A stretch of 64,000 nt of DNA from Bolinopsis microptera (lineage: Eukaryota; Ctenophora; Tentaculata; Lobata; Bolinopsidae), in assembly GCF_026151205.1 (NCBI RefSeq), contig NC_087082.1, positions 20,484,494-20,548,493 on the forward strand, given 5' to 3'. Every line of letters begins with the position of its first letter. The first letter of the stretch is position 1. Below the pieces are notes generated by a model. That model did no database searches, was not told where the DNA came from, and saw only the letters and a program-made list of their open reading frames with translations. This document shows, in pieces, positions 1 through 11,100 of the stretch. Both the position numbers and the translations under genes were made by a program.

Positions 1-450
1 GACCCTGACCCTGACCCTGACCCTGACCCTGACCCTGACCCTGACCCTGACCCTGACCCTGACCCTGACCCTGACCCTGACCCTGACCCTGACCCTGACC
101 CTGACCCTGACCCTGACCCTGACCCTGACCCTGACCCTGACCCTGACCCTGACCCTGACCCTGACCCTGACCCTGACCCTGACCCTGACCCTGACCCTGA
201 CCCTGACCCTGACCCTGACCCTGACCCTGACCCTGACCCTGACCCTGACCCTGACCCTGACCCTGACCCTGACCCTGACCCTGACCCTGACCCTGACCCT
301 GACCCTGACCCTGACCCTGACCCTGACCCTGACCCTGACCCTGACCCTGACCCTGACCCTGACCCTGACCCTGACCCTGACCCTGACCCTGACCCTGACC
401 CTGACCCTGACCCTGACCCTGACCCTGACCCTGACCCTGACCCTGACCCT
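1..450. repeat. Telomere-like array (CCCTGA)n, G strand TCAGGG
   Basis: Seventy-five uninterrupted copies of a hexamer written GACCCT here. At the left end of a contig the top strand of a chromosome end should be C-rich, and it is: in telomeric phase the unit is CCCTGA, so the strand running to the end would be TCAGGG. This differs by one base from the TTAGGG repeat used by most animals. No canonical TTAGGG copy occurs in the array. It is either a true variant telomere, a subtelomeric variant block, or a consensus error; the sequence alone cannot decide. Confidence 0.8.
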
Positions 451-455
451 GGTCA

Positions 456-560
456 GGAATAGCACGTGATTTAAGGAATAGCACGTGATTTAAGGAATAG
501 CACGTGATTTAAGGAATAGCACGTGATTTAAGGAATAGCACGTGATTTAAGGAATAGCAG
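456..560. repeat. 19-bp tandem repeat with CACGTG box
   Basis: Five perfect copies of a 19-bp unit (456-550), then a partial sixth, directly abutting the hexamer array. Each copy contains the palindrome CACGTG (E-box core) followed by ATTTAA. It looks like a subtelomeric minisatellite. Function unknown. Confidence 0.85.
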
Positions 561-3149
561 AATTAGTTTGGACATGAGTCATGGGTTTACATACTACATA
601 GGTCCTTGTTTTGAGTACAATCTACAATACACCTTCTCTCAACCTCTATGTCTATGCGCTCTTTACCTTCCTTTATCAGTTTATACCTGCTCTGTATAAT
701 AAAATGTTATAACAAGGGACTCTCTCTTGCGAGCCATCAAGATACGAGGAAAGGAGGAATCTTTTTTCGATTCATTAGCTCATTAGTAACACGGAAACGA
801 TGCACACTTAAAATGTTATCGGGTGAGGACTCGGGACAAGCGAAGCATGCTTTGTAATTGGCTGGCCGGCTAACACTTTGCTTTAACAGGCTTAGTTGAG
901 TCACGTGATAACTTTGGGAACTAATACCAAAGACACAGTGAGCAGGATGATGCCATTAGGGTTACTGGTCGCTCTGTTTTGTGATAGAAAATTCTAGAAG
1001 CTTTACTACTCATACGCATTGAGTATGGTTTTATGAGCTCTCAGTCTTCAACTCTTAAGCAAGCCCAGTCAAAACATTTGTAATATAATGTCTTTCCTCT
1101 TTTTCCCCACCACATTAAGTATTATCCCGTCCTGAGAAACTTTGCTAAGTCATGACGGTTTTATCCGTCCTTAGTTAACACAATATACTAAATTACAGAA
1201 ATATGTCGCATTCGAATCCTAAGGTGATATTATAATGAGCGCATAGAGATTAATCACTATCCTTATTTGGCTTTATAGTTTTCATCAGAACTCTCAAATA
1301 CCTGTGATTATCTTTTGATTTATGATTGATCGTGTTTTACTGCTATGTTTGCAATAGTGGTACCAGTTATAAATATTATAGTGAAACATCGGTATGATGA
1401 AACCAAACTGTTTATTACTGTTTGTTATTACCATTTTGCTGACACCACTATCTCGACTGAAATTTGTGATAGAGCCGAACCATTTTTTGAATTTTAATGC
1501 AACCTTTTTTGTTGCCTGTATATTAGGAACCGACCGGATATCCGGCTGAATCCGGTTCCGGCCGGATATCCGGCTTCAATATCCGGTCCGGTTTCAGAAA
1601 ATTTTGCCGGAATTTTGCCGGATATTTCTTTAAAAAAATGTATTTATAAAATCTTGAAATGCATATTTTTCGTCACATTTTAACGCGAATCTTTAAAAAA
1701 TCAAATGTTTTGACTAGGTGCGGAATTCAAAAAGCCGAAAGAATAATAATAATTCATAATAATGAACAGGGTAGCATGAAACGTGGAGAAAAGTGGTTTC
1801 CAGAAAAAGTTTTGACTTAGAAAATTTTCGGTCCAAGTCTTTCTCGATACGTACCTCCCGCTTCCGAGCTTGTGTTGCAAAGGGGAGGCCTGCCTTCCGA
1901 GATCGCATTACTAGGGGGAAGCTTCAAGTCCAAAACTATGTACTATAGAGGAGAACCGAACCTTATTACGAACAGTAGTTCTAGTAACGCTCTTTATCAC
2001 ATTTTATTATTATTATCATGATCCAGTTTTGGCTCCGAGTCAACTATTGTGCAGACAGCAGACTGCTGTCTAGTAAAAACGATCCAGTGATAAAATATGC
2101 CTGCATGCTAAAAAGGTACAATTGTGCCCTGAATCGGGAACTATTGTGCTTTGATATTCAGACACGCATGACAAAAAGAGAACAACTGTGTCTCACACGT
2201 GCAATCGCGGGGAGGCCGACTTAGGGGACCCCCGATTATCAGGGTCAGATCATGTCACCAATTACGGCAATTAGTGACGTATACTTATAATCGGACAGGA
2301 TCTCAACAGCTACTTGACTCTGATGGATACATCTACTTTCGGAAGAAGGACAAGGATTCAGCCCTCACAGATGCCTGGCGGTGCTGCAAGCAGAAACTTT
2401 CTATGAAGTATCCCTGTCTGGGCTATCTCTCCCTCTCAGACAATTCTCTCAATTCTCTCTGCTGTAGCGACCGATTTCATTCTCGGTATCATTTTGCATT
2501 TGAGAACCGTTATTCCAACTGATATCATTTCCTTTTGTTCGCGAAAAGGAGACACTGGCAACGGTCCACTCTACCCAATTATGGGTTTTGGTAAAATATA
2601 TAATAATAAGCTACAGCAGTACAACATGCAAGTTTAATTACTCATAATTAATGCACGTGCGACGAGCGGGCTACGGACATGACTTTAAATTTCTTATTAC
2701 TTTATTATTATAGTCATAGAGAGATAAAAACAATGCATGTGCAAAGCGAGCATGTGTTGCAGACCTCTACGATCTGGAAGGGTCCATCAACAGTTATTAC
2801 TGTAATCACTGCCTTGTGCCTAACTCAAGCTGTGGTGCGTGGGCAGCTGTTCTTAACTCTTAACTTAAGATCTTTTTTTTTATCTAGACACTTATTTTAC
2901 TTCGGTGTATTCCAACAGCCACAATGTTACACAAGTGCAACCAGCCAATTACAGGAAGCCGAAGGATCTTTTTGGCCAGTGACGGTTAAGGTAGTGTGTA
3001 CCATACTTTCTTCGTCCGAGACTTTGCTGCAATGTGCAGCTCCTCATTTAACCCTCACACCCGATTTCTCGAGTATTCGGCTGAGTAGACCGGGGGGCTG
3101 CATAGACCACTCATGATCCTTAGCTGAACGTCGACGACGCTCACCCCAC
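561..3149. other. Subtelomeric non-coding stretch
   Basis: About 2.6 kb without a supportable gene. Short open frames here (for example at 2,199-2,522 and 2,679-3,116) have no recognisable domain, splice context or codon bias. Around 1,540-1,625 there are clustered, partly palindromic CCGGATATCCGG-type motifs that resemble the end of a DNA transposon, but no second end was found. A short (GT)n run lies near 3,386-3,402. Confidence 0.5.
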
Positions 3150-3228
3150 GACCAGGCAGTCAGTGGGTTTCGAACTCGCAACCTAACGATTGTAAGACAG
3201 GCGTTCTAACCAACTGCGCTACCTGGCC
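3150..3228 (-). repeat. tRNA-like relic (tRNA-derived SINE head)
   Basis: On the minus strand an acceptor-like helix pairs GGCCAGG with CCTGGTC. It encloses an A-box-like segment (TAGCGCAGTTGGTTAGA) and a good B box (GAGTTCGAAACC). The anticodon-loop region reads CTTACAA, as in valine tRNAs (UAC), but the anticodon and T stems pair badly and there are extra bases before the 3' acceptor strand. I read it as a decayed tRNA or the head of a tRNA-derived SINE rather than a working tRNA gene. Confidence 0.55.
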
Positions 3229-3483
3229 GCTAAAACCCTTAGGAAATTCATTCGCCAATAATAAATTATGTGTAGGCCGTGAATGAATGGGAAAAGCGAG
3301 CGAGCAATGTTTAGTCCGCTAATTAATAATAACAGTGATTATACTTAATACTTATACATATCTTCAGTAATAACCTCAATAAATCTGTGTGTGTGTGTGT
3401 GGGAAATTTACAATTAAATTCTACTGATGGATCACATAACTAATTATACGTCACTTATTGGTGACACTCGGCTAGTATATATG

Positions 3484-4596
3484 AAACATTTGTCATGGAG
3501 TTGTGGAGGGGAGTTATGTGCCCTCGCCGGGCTAAAGTAGTGGATGACCTTGCTGTACGGCAAGTTTTAAAAAAGGACTTAAACTACAAAGGTTCCCCTA
3601 AAAACTCCCAAAACCGCACCCGTGGCAAATTTTATTATTTCAACCCCTTGATTTTTAAAAAACCGATTCCCCTAAATTTTTAAGAGAGCTCCCCTGGCAT
3701 TACGAAACTCGAGAGCTGTGGGAAAACTGAAGGGGAAAAGGAAACAACAAAAGAGCTTTTTCTCAAAAACAAGGATATAACTTTTGAAATCGGCTAGTAT
3801 ATATGAAACAAATTTTTCATGGAGTTTTTGGAGGGGGTTAAGTGGGCCCCGCCGGCTAAAGTATGGGTGACCAAGCTGAAAGGCAAGTTAAACCCAAAGG
3901 GTCAAAACTACTAGGTTTTCCCTACAGACCAAAACCCGCACCCCGGCAATATTTCATTAAAATGCCAAACCTCTTGGGTTTATGATCGATCACCGAGGGG
4001 CCCCCAAAATTTGGGGGGGCCCTAAGTCTGCAGCCCAATTTCCCCTTTCCCCCAAGGGGGCTGATAGGAATGCCAGTTTTCAAAATCATTTCTGATAAAA
4101 AACTTTTTACTCCCGATTTTTTTATTTTTTTATTTTCTTGTTTTAAAACTGGAAAAACGTACTGCTTGTTTATTTGATATTTGACCTATTGAAAATCCCC
4201 TGCTAGGGCCCAAACAGGAAAAATCATCCGGGTGGGTTTTATTAATTTGGGAGAACTTATCGGTAAATACAAAATATGGCTTTTAGGTTAAAAAACAAAG
4301 TTGATAAAGACAAAAACCCCAAAAAAAAGGGGTAAAATTTAAAATTTTTTCCCGGGAAGCCCGGGAGCCTAAACCGGGGGTTTCCCCCCCGGCAAAATCC
4401 CGGGGAACCGGATAATAGATTGATATCCGGTAAAAAACCGGTTTTTTTTTCCCGGGAGCCAAAAGCCCTTCCGGGCGGTTCCTCCCGTATAAACCCGGGA
4501 ATATTTGTTGTTTCGGTTTTCTAATTCCTAACATCAAATCATAACATTAGGGGAAAATGCTCAAGGGAAATTTTAAAAAAATTTGGGGGGGGGGGT

Positions 4597-4638
<42 letters not shown>

Positions 4639-5122
4639 GGGGGGGGGGGGGGGGGGTTTTAGCCGGAGTGTAGTTTTTTTTGGGAGCAGGGGGAAAAATT
4701 TTTTTGGGGGACACGGACGGACATTTGGGGGTGGACCCGGACCCCGGGGCCCCTTTGGGGGACTCGACGGACATTGGTCACATTACGGGGCATTGGTTTT
4801 AAAATTAGCAAGGGCAAACATTTTGAAGGGAATTTTTTTGCAACTTCTAAATTTTTAAAATTTTTGTACAAAAAAAAACAAATTATTAAAACACACAAAA
4901 ACTATAAAAAGCTTTTAAATTTTTATAAACAAAAAAATTAAAAGGGGCCCAGGAAAAAGGGCCCGGGGAGGAGGAAAGGGGGACTGGGGGGGGAGGAGGG
5001 GCCGGGGAGCAAAGGGGGACGTAAAGGACTGTGAGGGGGGACTGAGGACGAGGAGGAAAGGGGTAAGGGGGGAGGACGGGAGGGGAGGAGGAAGAGGACT
5101 GGGGGGGATCAGGGAAAACCCA
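3484..5122. other. Low-quality, homopolymer-inflated segment with a local duplication
   Basis: Bases 3,469-3,600 are repeated imperfectly at about 3,793-3,925. The second copy differs mainly by expanded or contracted homopolymers and dropped bases. Beyond it the sequence fills with G and C runs, including an almost pure G run at about 4,583-4,656 and a GGA-rich stretch at 4,960-5,105. The Gly- and Pro-rich open frames here are by-products of these runs. No gene is supported. The pattern looks like uncorrected read sequence at an assembly join. Confidence 0.7.
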
Positions 5123-8100
5123 ACACTAGTTATTAACAATACCCTCTCAGTAGAATCATGGTAATATGGTATACTAGGTTAACTAACAATACGCCCTCTC
5201 AGTAGAATCTTGGTAACCATGGTTACAAACTAGTTAACTAACAATATTTCTCACTAGAATTATGGTAACATGGTAACATAGGTTAACTAACAATGACCTA
5301 TCACTAGATCATGGAACCATGTAAACTAGTTAATAACAATACTCTCAGTAGATTATGGTAACCATGGTAACACTAGGTTAACTAACAATACCCTCTCTGT
5401 AGAATCATGGTAACTATGGTATCCTAGGTTAACTAACAATACTCTCACTAGAATATGGTAACATGGTAACATAGGTTAAACTAACAATACCCTTCAGTAG
5501 AATCATGGTAACCATGGTAAACACTAGGTAAACTAAAATACCTCTCAGTGATATGGTAACATGGTAACACTAGGTTATCTAACAATACCTCTAGTAGAAT
5601 CATGGAACCATGGGTAACACTAGGTTAACTAACAATACCATCCTGTGAATATGGTATAACCATGGTAACACTAGGTTTAACTAACAATTCCATTCAGTAG
5701 AATAATGGTAAACCTGGTAACACTAGGTTAACTAAAAATAACTTCAGTTTAGAATAATGGTAACATGGTAACACTAGGTTAAACTAGCAATACCCTCTCT
5801 TTAGAATCATGTAAACATGGTAAACTAGGTTAACTAACAATACCTTCATAGATCATTGGTAACCATGGTACACTAGGTTAACTAACAATACTCTCATAAA
5901 TATGGTAACTATGGTACCACTAGGTTTAATAACAATAACTTCACTAGAATCATGGTTCCATGGTAACACTAGGTTAACTAACAATACCTCTCAGTGAATC
6001 AGTAAAACCATGGTAAACTAGGTTAACTAACATACCCTCCACTAGATTATGGTAACAATGGTAACACTAGGTTAAATAACAATACCCTCTCCTGAATCAT
6101 GGTATTCTATGGTAAACACTTGGTTATAACTAATCCTCTCATTGAATATGGTAACCATGGTAAACTAGGTTAACTAACAAATTCGTTCATAGAATCATGG
6201 TAACCATGGTAACTCTAGGGTAAACTAACTAATAAACCTCGCACTAGAATCATGGTAAACCATGTAACACTAGGTTAACGAACTATATTTCTCATTGAAT
6301 AATGGTAACCATGGTAACACGAGGTTAACTAATCAATACACTCTCAGTTTAGTAATCATGGTAACTAGGTAACCTAGGTTATCTAACAACCCTCTCACTA
6401 GAATATTGGTAACCATGGTAACCTAGGTTACTACATACTCTCACTAGAATCTGGTAACCATGGTATACATAGGTTATAACCATTCCTCTCAGTAGATTCA
6501 TGGTACTATGGTAACACTAGAGTTAAACTAACAATACCTTCATATGAATCATGGTAACCTTGGTAAAAACCCCCCCACTAGGTTAACGTACAATACCCTC
6601 TCATAGAATCATGGTAAACCATGGTACACTAGGTTAACTAACAATACACTCTAACTAGAATAGGTTAACCTTGGTCGGAACACTAGGTTAACTAAAAATT
6701 ACTCTCAGTAGAATCATGGTAAACATGGTAAATAGGTTAACTAACAATACCTCTCAGTAGATCATGGTAACCATGGGTACATAGGTTAAACTAACAATTA
6801 CCCTTCGTCGAATATGGTAACATGGTAACATTGGTTAACTAACAAAACCTCTCAGTGAATATGGTAACATGGTAACATAGGTTAACTACAATACTCTCTG
6901 TAGAATCATGGTAAACATGGTAACACTAGGTTAACTAACATACCCTCTCGTAGAATATGGTAACTATGGTTCACTAGGTTAACTAAACAATACCCTTCAG
7001 TTGAATCTTGGTAACTAGGGTAAACACTAGGTTTAACTAACAATTACCTTCACTAGAATCATGGTAACATGGTATAATGGTTAATAACAATACCCTTCAG
7101 TGACAGGTAACCATGGTAAATAGGTTAATAAATACCTTAGTAGAATCATGGTAAACCTATGGTAACACTAGTTAACTAAACATACCCTTCATAGAAATCA
7201 TGGTAACCATGGTAAACACTAGGTTAATAAACAATCCCTTCAGTAGACTATGGTACCCATGTAACACTAGGTTAACTAAACAATACCTTCAGTAGTATCA
7301 TGTAACATGGTAAACCACTAGGTTAACTAGCAAGACCCTCTCAGTAGAAATCTTGGTAACATGGTTACACTAGTTTAATAAACAATAACCTATCACTAGT
7401 TTATGGTAACATGGTTAACACTAGGTTAATAACAATACCTTCATAAAACAATCATGGATAACCATGGTAAACATAGGTTAACTAACATACCTCTTAGGAA
7501 TATGTGTAACTGGTTACATAGGTTAACTAAACAATACCCTTAGTAGATCATGGTAACATAGGTAACATAGGTTAACTAACAATACCTTCTGTAGAATCTT
7601 GGTATCCATGGTAACATAGGTTAACTACAATACCCTCTCACTAGAATCATGGTAACCATGGTATCACTGGTTAACTAACTATACCCTTAGTAGAATCATG
7701 GTAACATGGTAACCATAGGTTAATAACAATACCTTCACTAGAATCATGGTAAACATGGTAACAACTAGGTTAACTAACAATACCTCTCAGTGAATCAGGT
7801 AACATTGGTGGTAACACTAGGTTAAACAATATTTCTCTACTAGAATCATGGTAACATGGTAACATAGGTTAACTAAACAATACCTCTCAGTAGATCATGG
7901 TAATAAAAAAAAAAAAAAAAAAAAAAAAAAACAATGGTAACATAGGTTATACTAACATATAACCTCTAGTAGATTCATGAAACTTGGTAACATAGGTTAT
8001 CTAACAATACCTCTCACTGAATATGGTAACCATGTAACACTAGGTTAACTAAAATCCTCTCAGTAGAATTGGTAACATGGTAACACTAGGTGTAACTAAA

Positions 8101-11100
8101 ATACCCTCTCAATTGAATTATGGTAACCATGGTAACACTAGGTTAACTAACAATATTCTCTCACTTGATCATGGTTTCATTGTACATAGGTTAATAACAA
8201 TACCTTCTGGAATCATTGGTAACCATGGTAAACACCTTTGGTTAAACTCACAATACCCTCTCGTAGAATTATGGTAAACATGGTTAACCAACTAGGTTAA
8301 TAACAATACCTCTCAGTAGATATTATGGAAACATGGTACACTAGGTTAACTAACAATCCCTCTCAGTAGAATCAAGGTACTATGGTAAAACTAGGTTAAC
8401 TAAAACAATACCCCTTCAGTAGGATTTATGGTAACTATGGTTTGGTAACACTAGGTTTTAACTAAACATACCCTCTCACTAGATCATGGTAACCATGGTA
8501 ACACTAGGTTAACTAACAATATTCTCTCATAGAACATGGAACCATGGTAACACTAGGTTAACTAACAATACCCTCTCACTAGAATCATGGTAACCATGTA
8601 AACTAGGTTAATAACAATAGTCTCCTCATCGAATCCATGGTAACATGGTTGATAACACTAGGTAACTATAAATAACCTATCAGTAGAATCTTGGTAAATG
8701 GTAAATAGGTTAAACTAACAATACCTCTCATAGAATCATGGTAACCATTGGTAACACTAGGTTAACTAAAATTTCTCTCACTAGATTCATGGGAACATGG
8801 GAAAACTAGGTTAACTAAAATACCCCTACCTAGAATATGGGTATCATGTAACACTAGGTTAACTAACCATCCCTTCTTAGATCTGGGTAACCCATGGTAA
8901 CACTAGGTTAACGAACATACCTCTCAGGCGAATAATGGTAACCATGTAACACTATGTTTAATTAAACAATACCCTCTCCCTGGCTCATGGTAATATGGTA
9001 ACACTAGGTTAACTAACAAATACCTTCAGTAGAATCATGGTAATATGGTAACACTAGGTTAATAAACAATACCTTCACTTGATCATGGTTAACCTGGAAC
9101 ATAGGTTACTAACAATATTCTCTCAGTAGAATCATGGTAAATGGTAACACTATGTTTATTAACAATACCCCTTCATAGATCATGGTTAACCATGGTAACA
9201 TAGGTTAACTAAAATATTTTCACTAGAATATGGTAACATGGTAACACTTAGGTTAAGTACAATTCTCTCAGTTGATCATGGTAACATGGTACATATAGGT
9301 TAACTAACCAATATTCTCTCCACTAGAATCATGGTAATTTGGTAACACTAGGGTAAACTAACAATACCTTCATCTCGAAAATGGTAACCATGGTAACCAT
9401 AGGTTTAATTAACAAATACCTCTCATAGAATTGGTAACATGGTAAACTAGGTTAACTAACAATACCCTCTCAGTGAAATCATGGTAACCATGGTAACACT
9501 AGGTTAATAACATACCCTCTTCAGTGAATCATAGTAAACCATGGTAACACTAGGTTACTAGCCAATACCCTTCACTAGAATCATGGTAACCATGGTAACA
9601 CTAGGTTAACTAAACAATACCCTCTCACTAGAATCATGGTAACCATGGTAACACTAGGTTAACTAAAATACTCTCAGTAGAATCATGGTAAACAGGTTAC
9701 ACTAGGTTAACTAACATACTCTCAGTAGAATCATGGTAACCTTGGTACACTAGGTTAACTAAAATACCTCTCAGTAGATATGGTAACCATGTACACTAGG
9801 TTAACTAACAAATACCCTCTAATGAATCGGTATAAAAAAAAAAACTAAAAAAAAAAACCATGTTACACTAGGTAACTAACTATACCCTCTCAGTAGAATA
9901 TGGTAACATGGGTTAACACTAGGTTACGAGCAATACCCATCTCACTAGAATCTGGTAACTTGGTAACACGAGTTAACTAACATTACCCTCTCACTAGAAT
10001 CATGGTAATTAGTGGGAACACTAGGTAACTAACAAATACCCTTCTCTAGAATATGGTTACCATGGTAACATTAGTTAAAACAATTACCTTCAGTAGAATA
10101 TGGGAACTTGGTAACACTAGGTTACTAAAATACTCTAGTAGAATCATGGTAACATGGTAACATAGTTTAATAACAGTACCCTCTCAGTAGAATCACTGGT
10201 AACCATGGTAACACTAGGTTAATAACAATACCCTCTACTGAATATGGTAACTATGGTAAACACTAGGTTAACTATCATATACCCTCTCACTAGATTCATG
10301 GTAAATACCATGGTAACATAGGTTAACGAACAATATTCAGTAGATAGAATCATGGTAACCATGGTAACACTAGGTTAATAAACAATACCCTCTCATCGAA
10401 TCATGGTAACATGTTAACACTAGGGTTAACTAACAATATTCTTACTAGCAATCATGGTACGTGGTAACACTAGGTTAACGAACAATTCCCTCTCACTAGA
10501 ATATGGTAACATGGTAACATAGGTAAACTAAACAATACCCTATCAGTAGTAGCTGTACCATGGTAACATAGGTTTAACTAACAATCCCTTCACTCTGAAT
10601 TGGGTTTACCATGTAACACTAGGTTAACATCAATACCTCTCAGTTAGACTCATGGTAACCATGTAAACTAGGTTACTAAACAATACCCTCTCACTAGAAT
10701 CATGGTAACATGGTAAACTAGGTTAACTAAATACCCTTCTCGTAGAATATGGTAGACCATGGGTAACACTTGGTTAACTAACAATACCTTTCATAGAATC
10801 ATGGGTAACTATGGTAAATAGGGTTAACTAACAATACCTTCACTCGAAATGGTATCCATTAGGTTAACACTTGTTATCTAAACAATACCTTCACTAGAAT
10901 CATGGTAACTATGGTAAAAACTAGGGTAACTACAATACCTCTCAATAGAATCATGGTATCTATGGTAACACTTAGGTTAACTTACATACCTCTCAGTTAG
11001 AATATGGTAACCATGGTAACCCTAGGTTAATAACAATACCTATCACTAGATCTGGTACACCATGGTACACTAGGTTAAACTAACAATACCCTTTCAGTAG

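Noticed and set aside
4547-5139. Gly-, Pro- and Ser-rich open frames on both strands
   Set aside because: They come from G/C homopolymers and GGA runs in error-prone sequence.
8077-8277. Open frame within the satellite
   Set aside because: Translation of the tandem repeat only; indels break it in adjacent copies.
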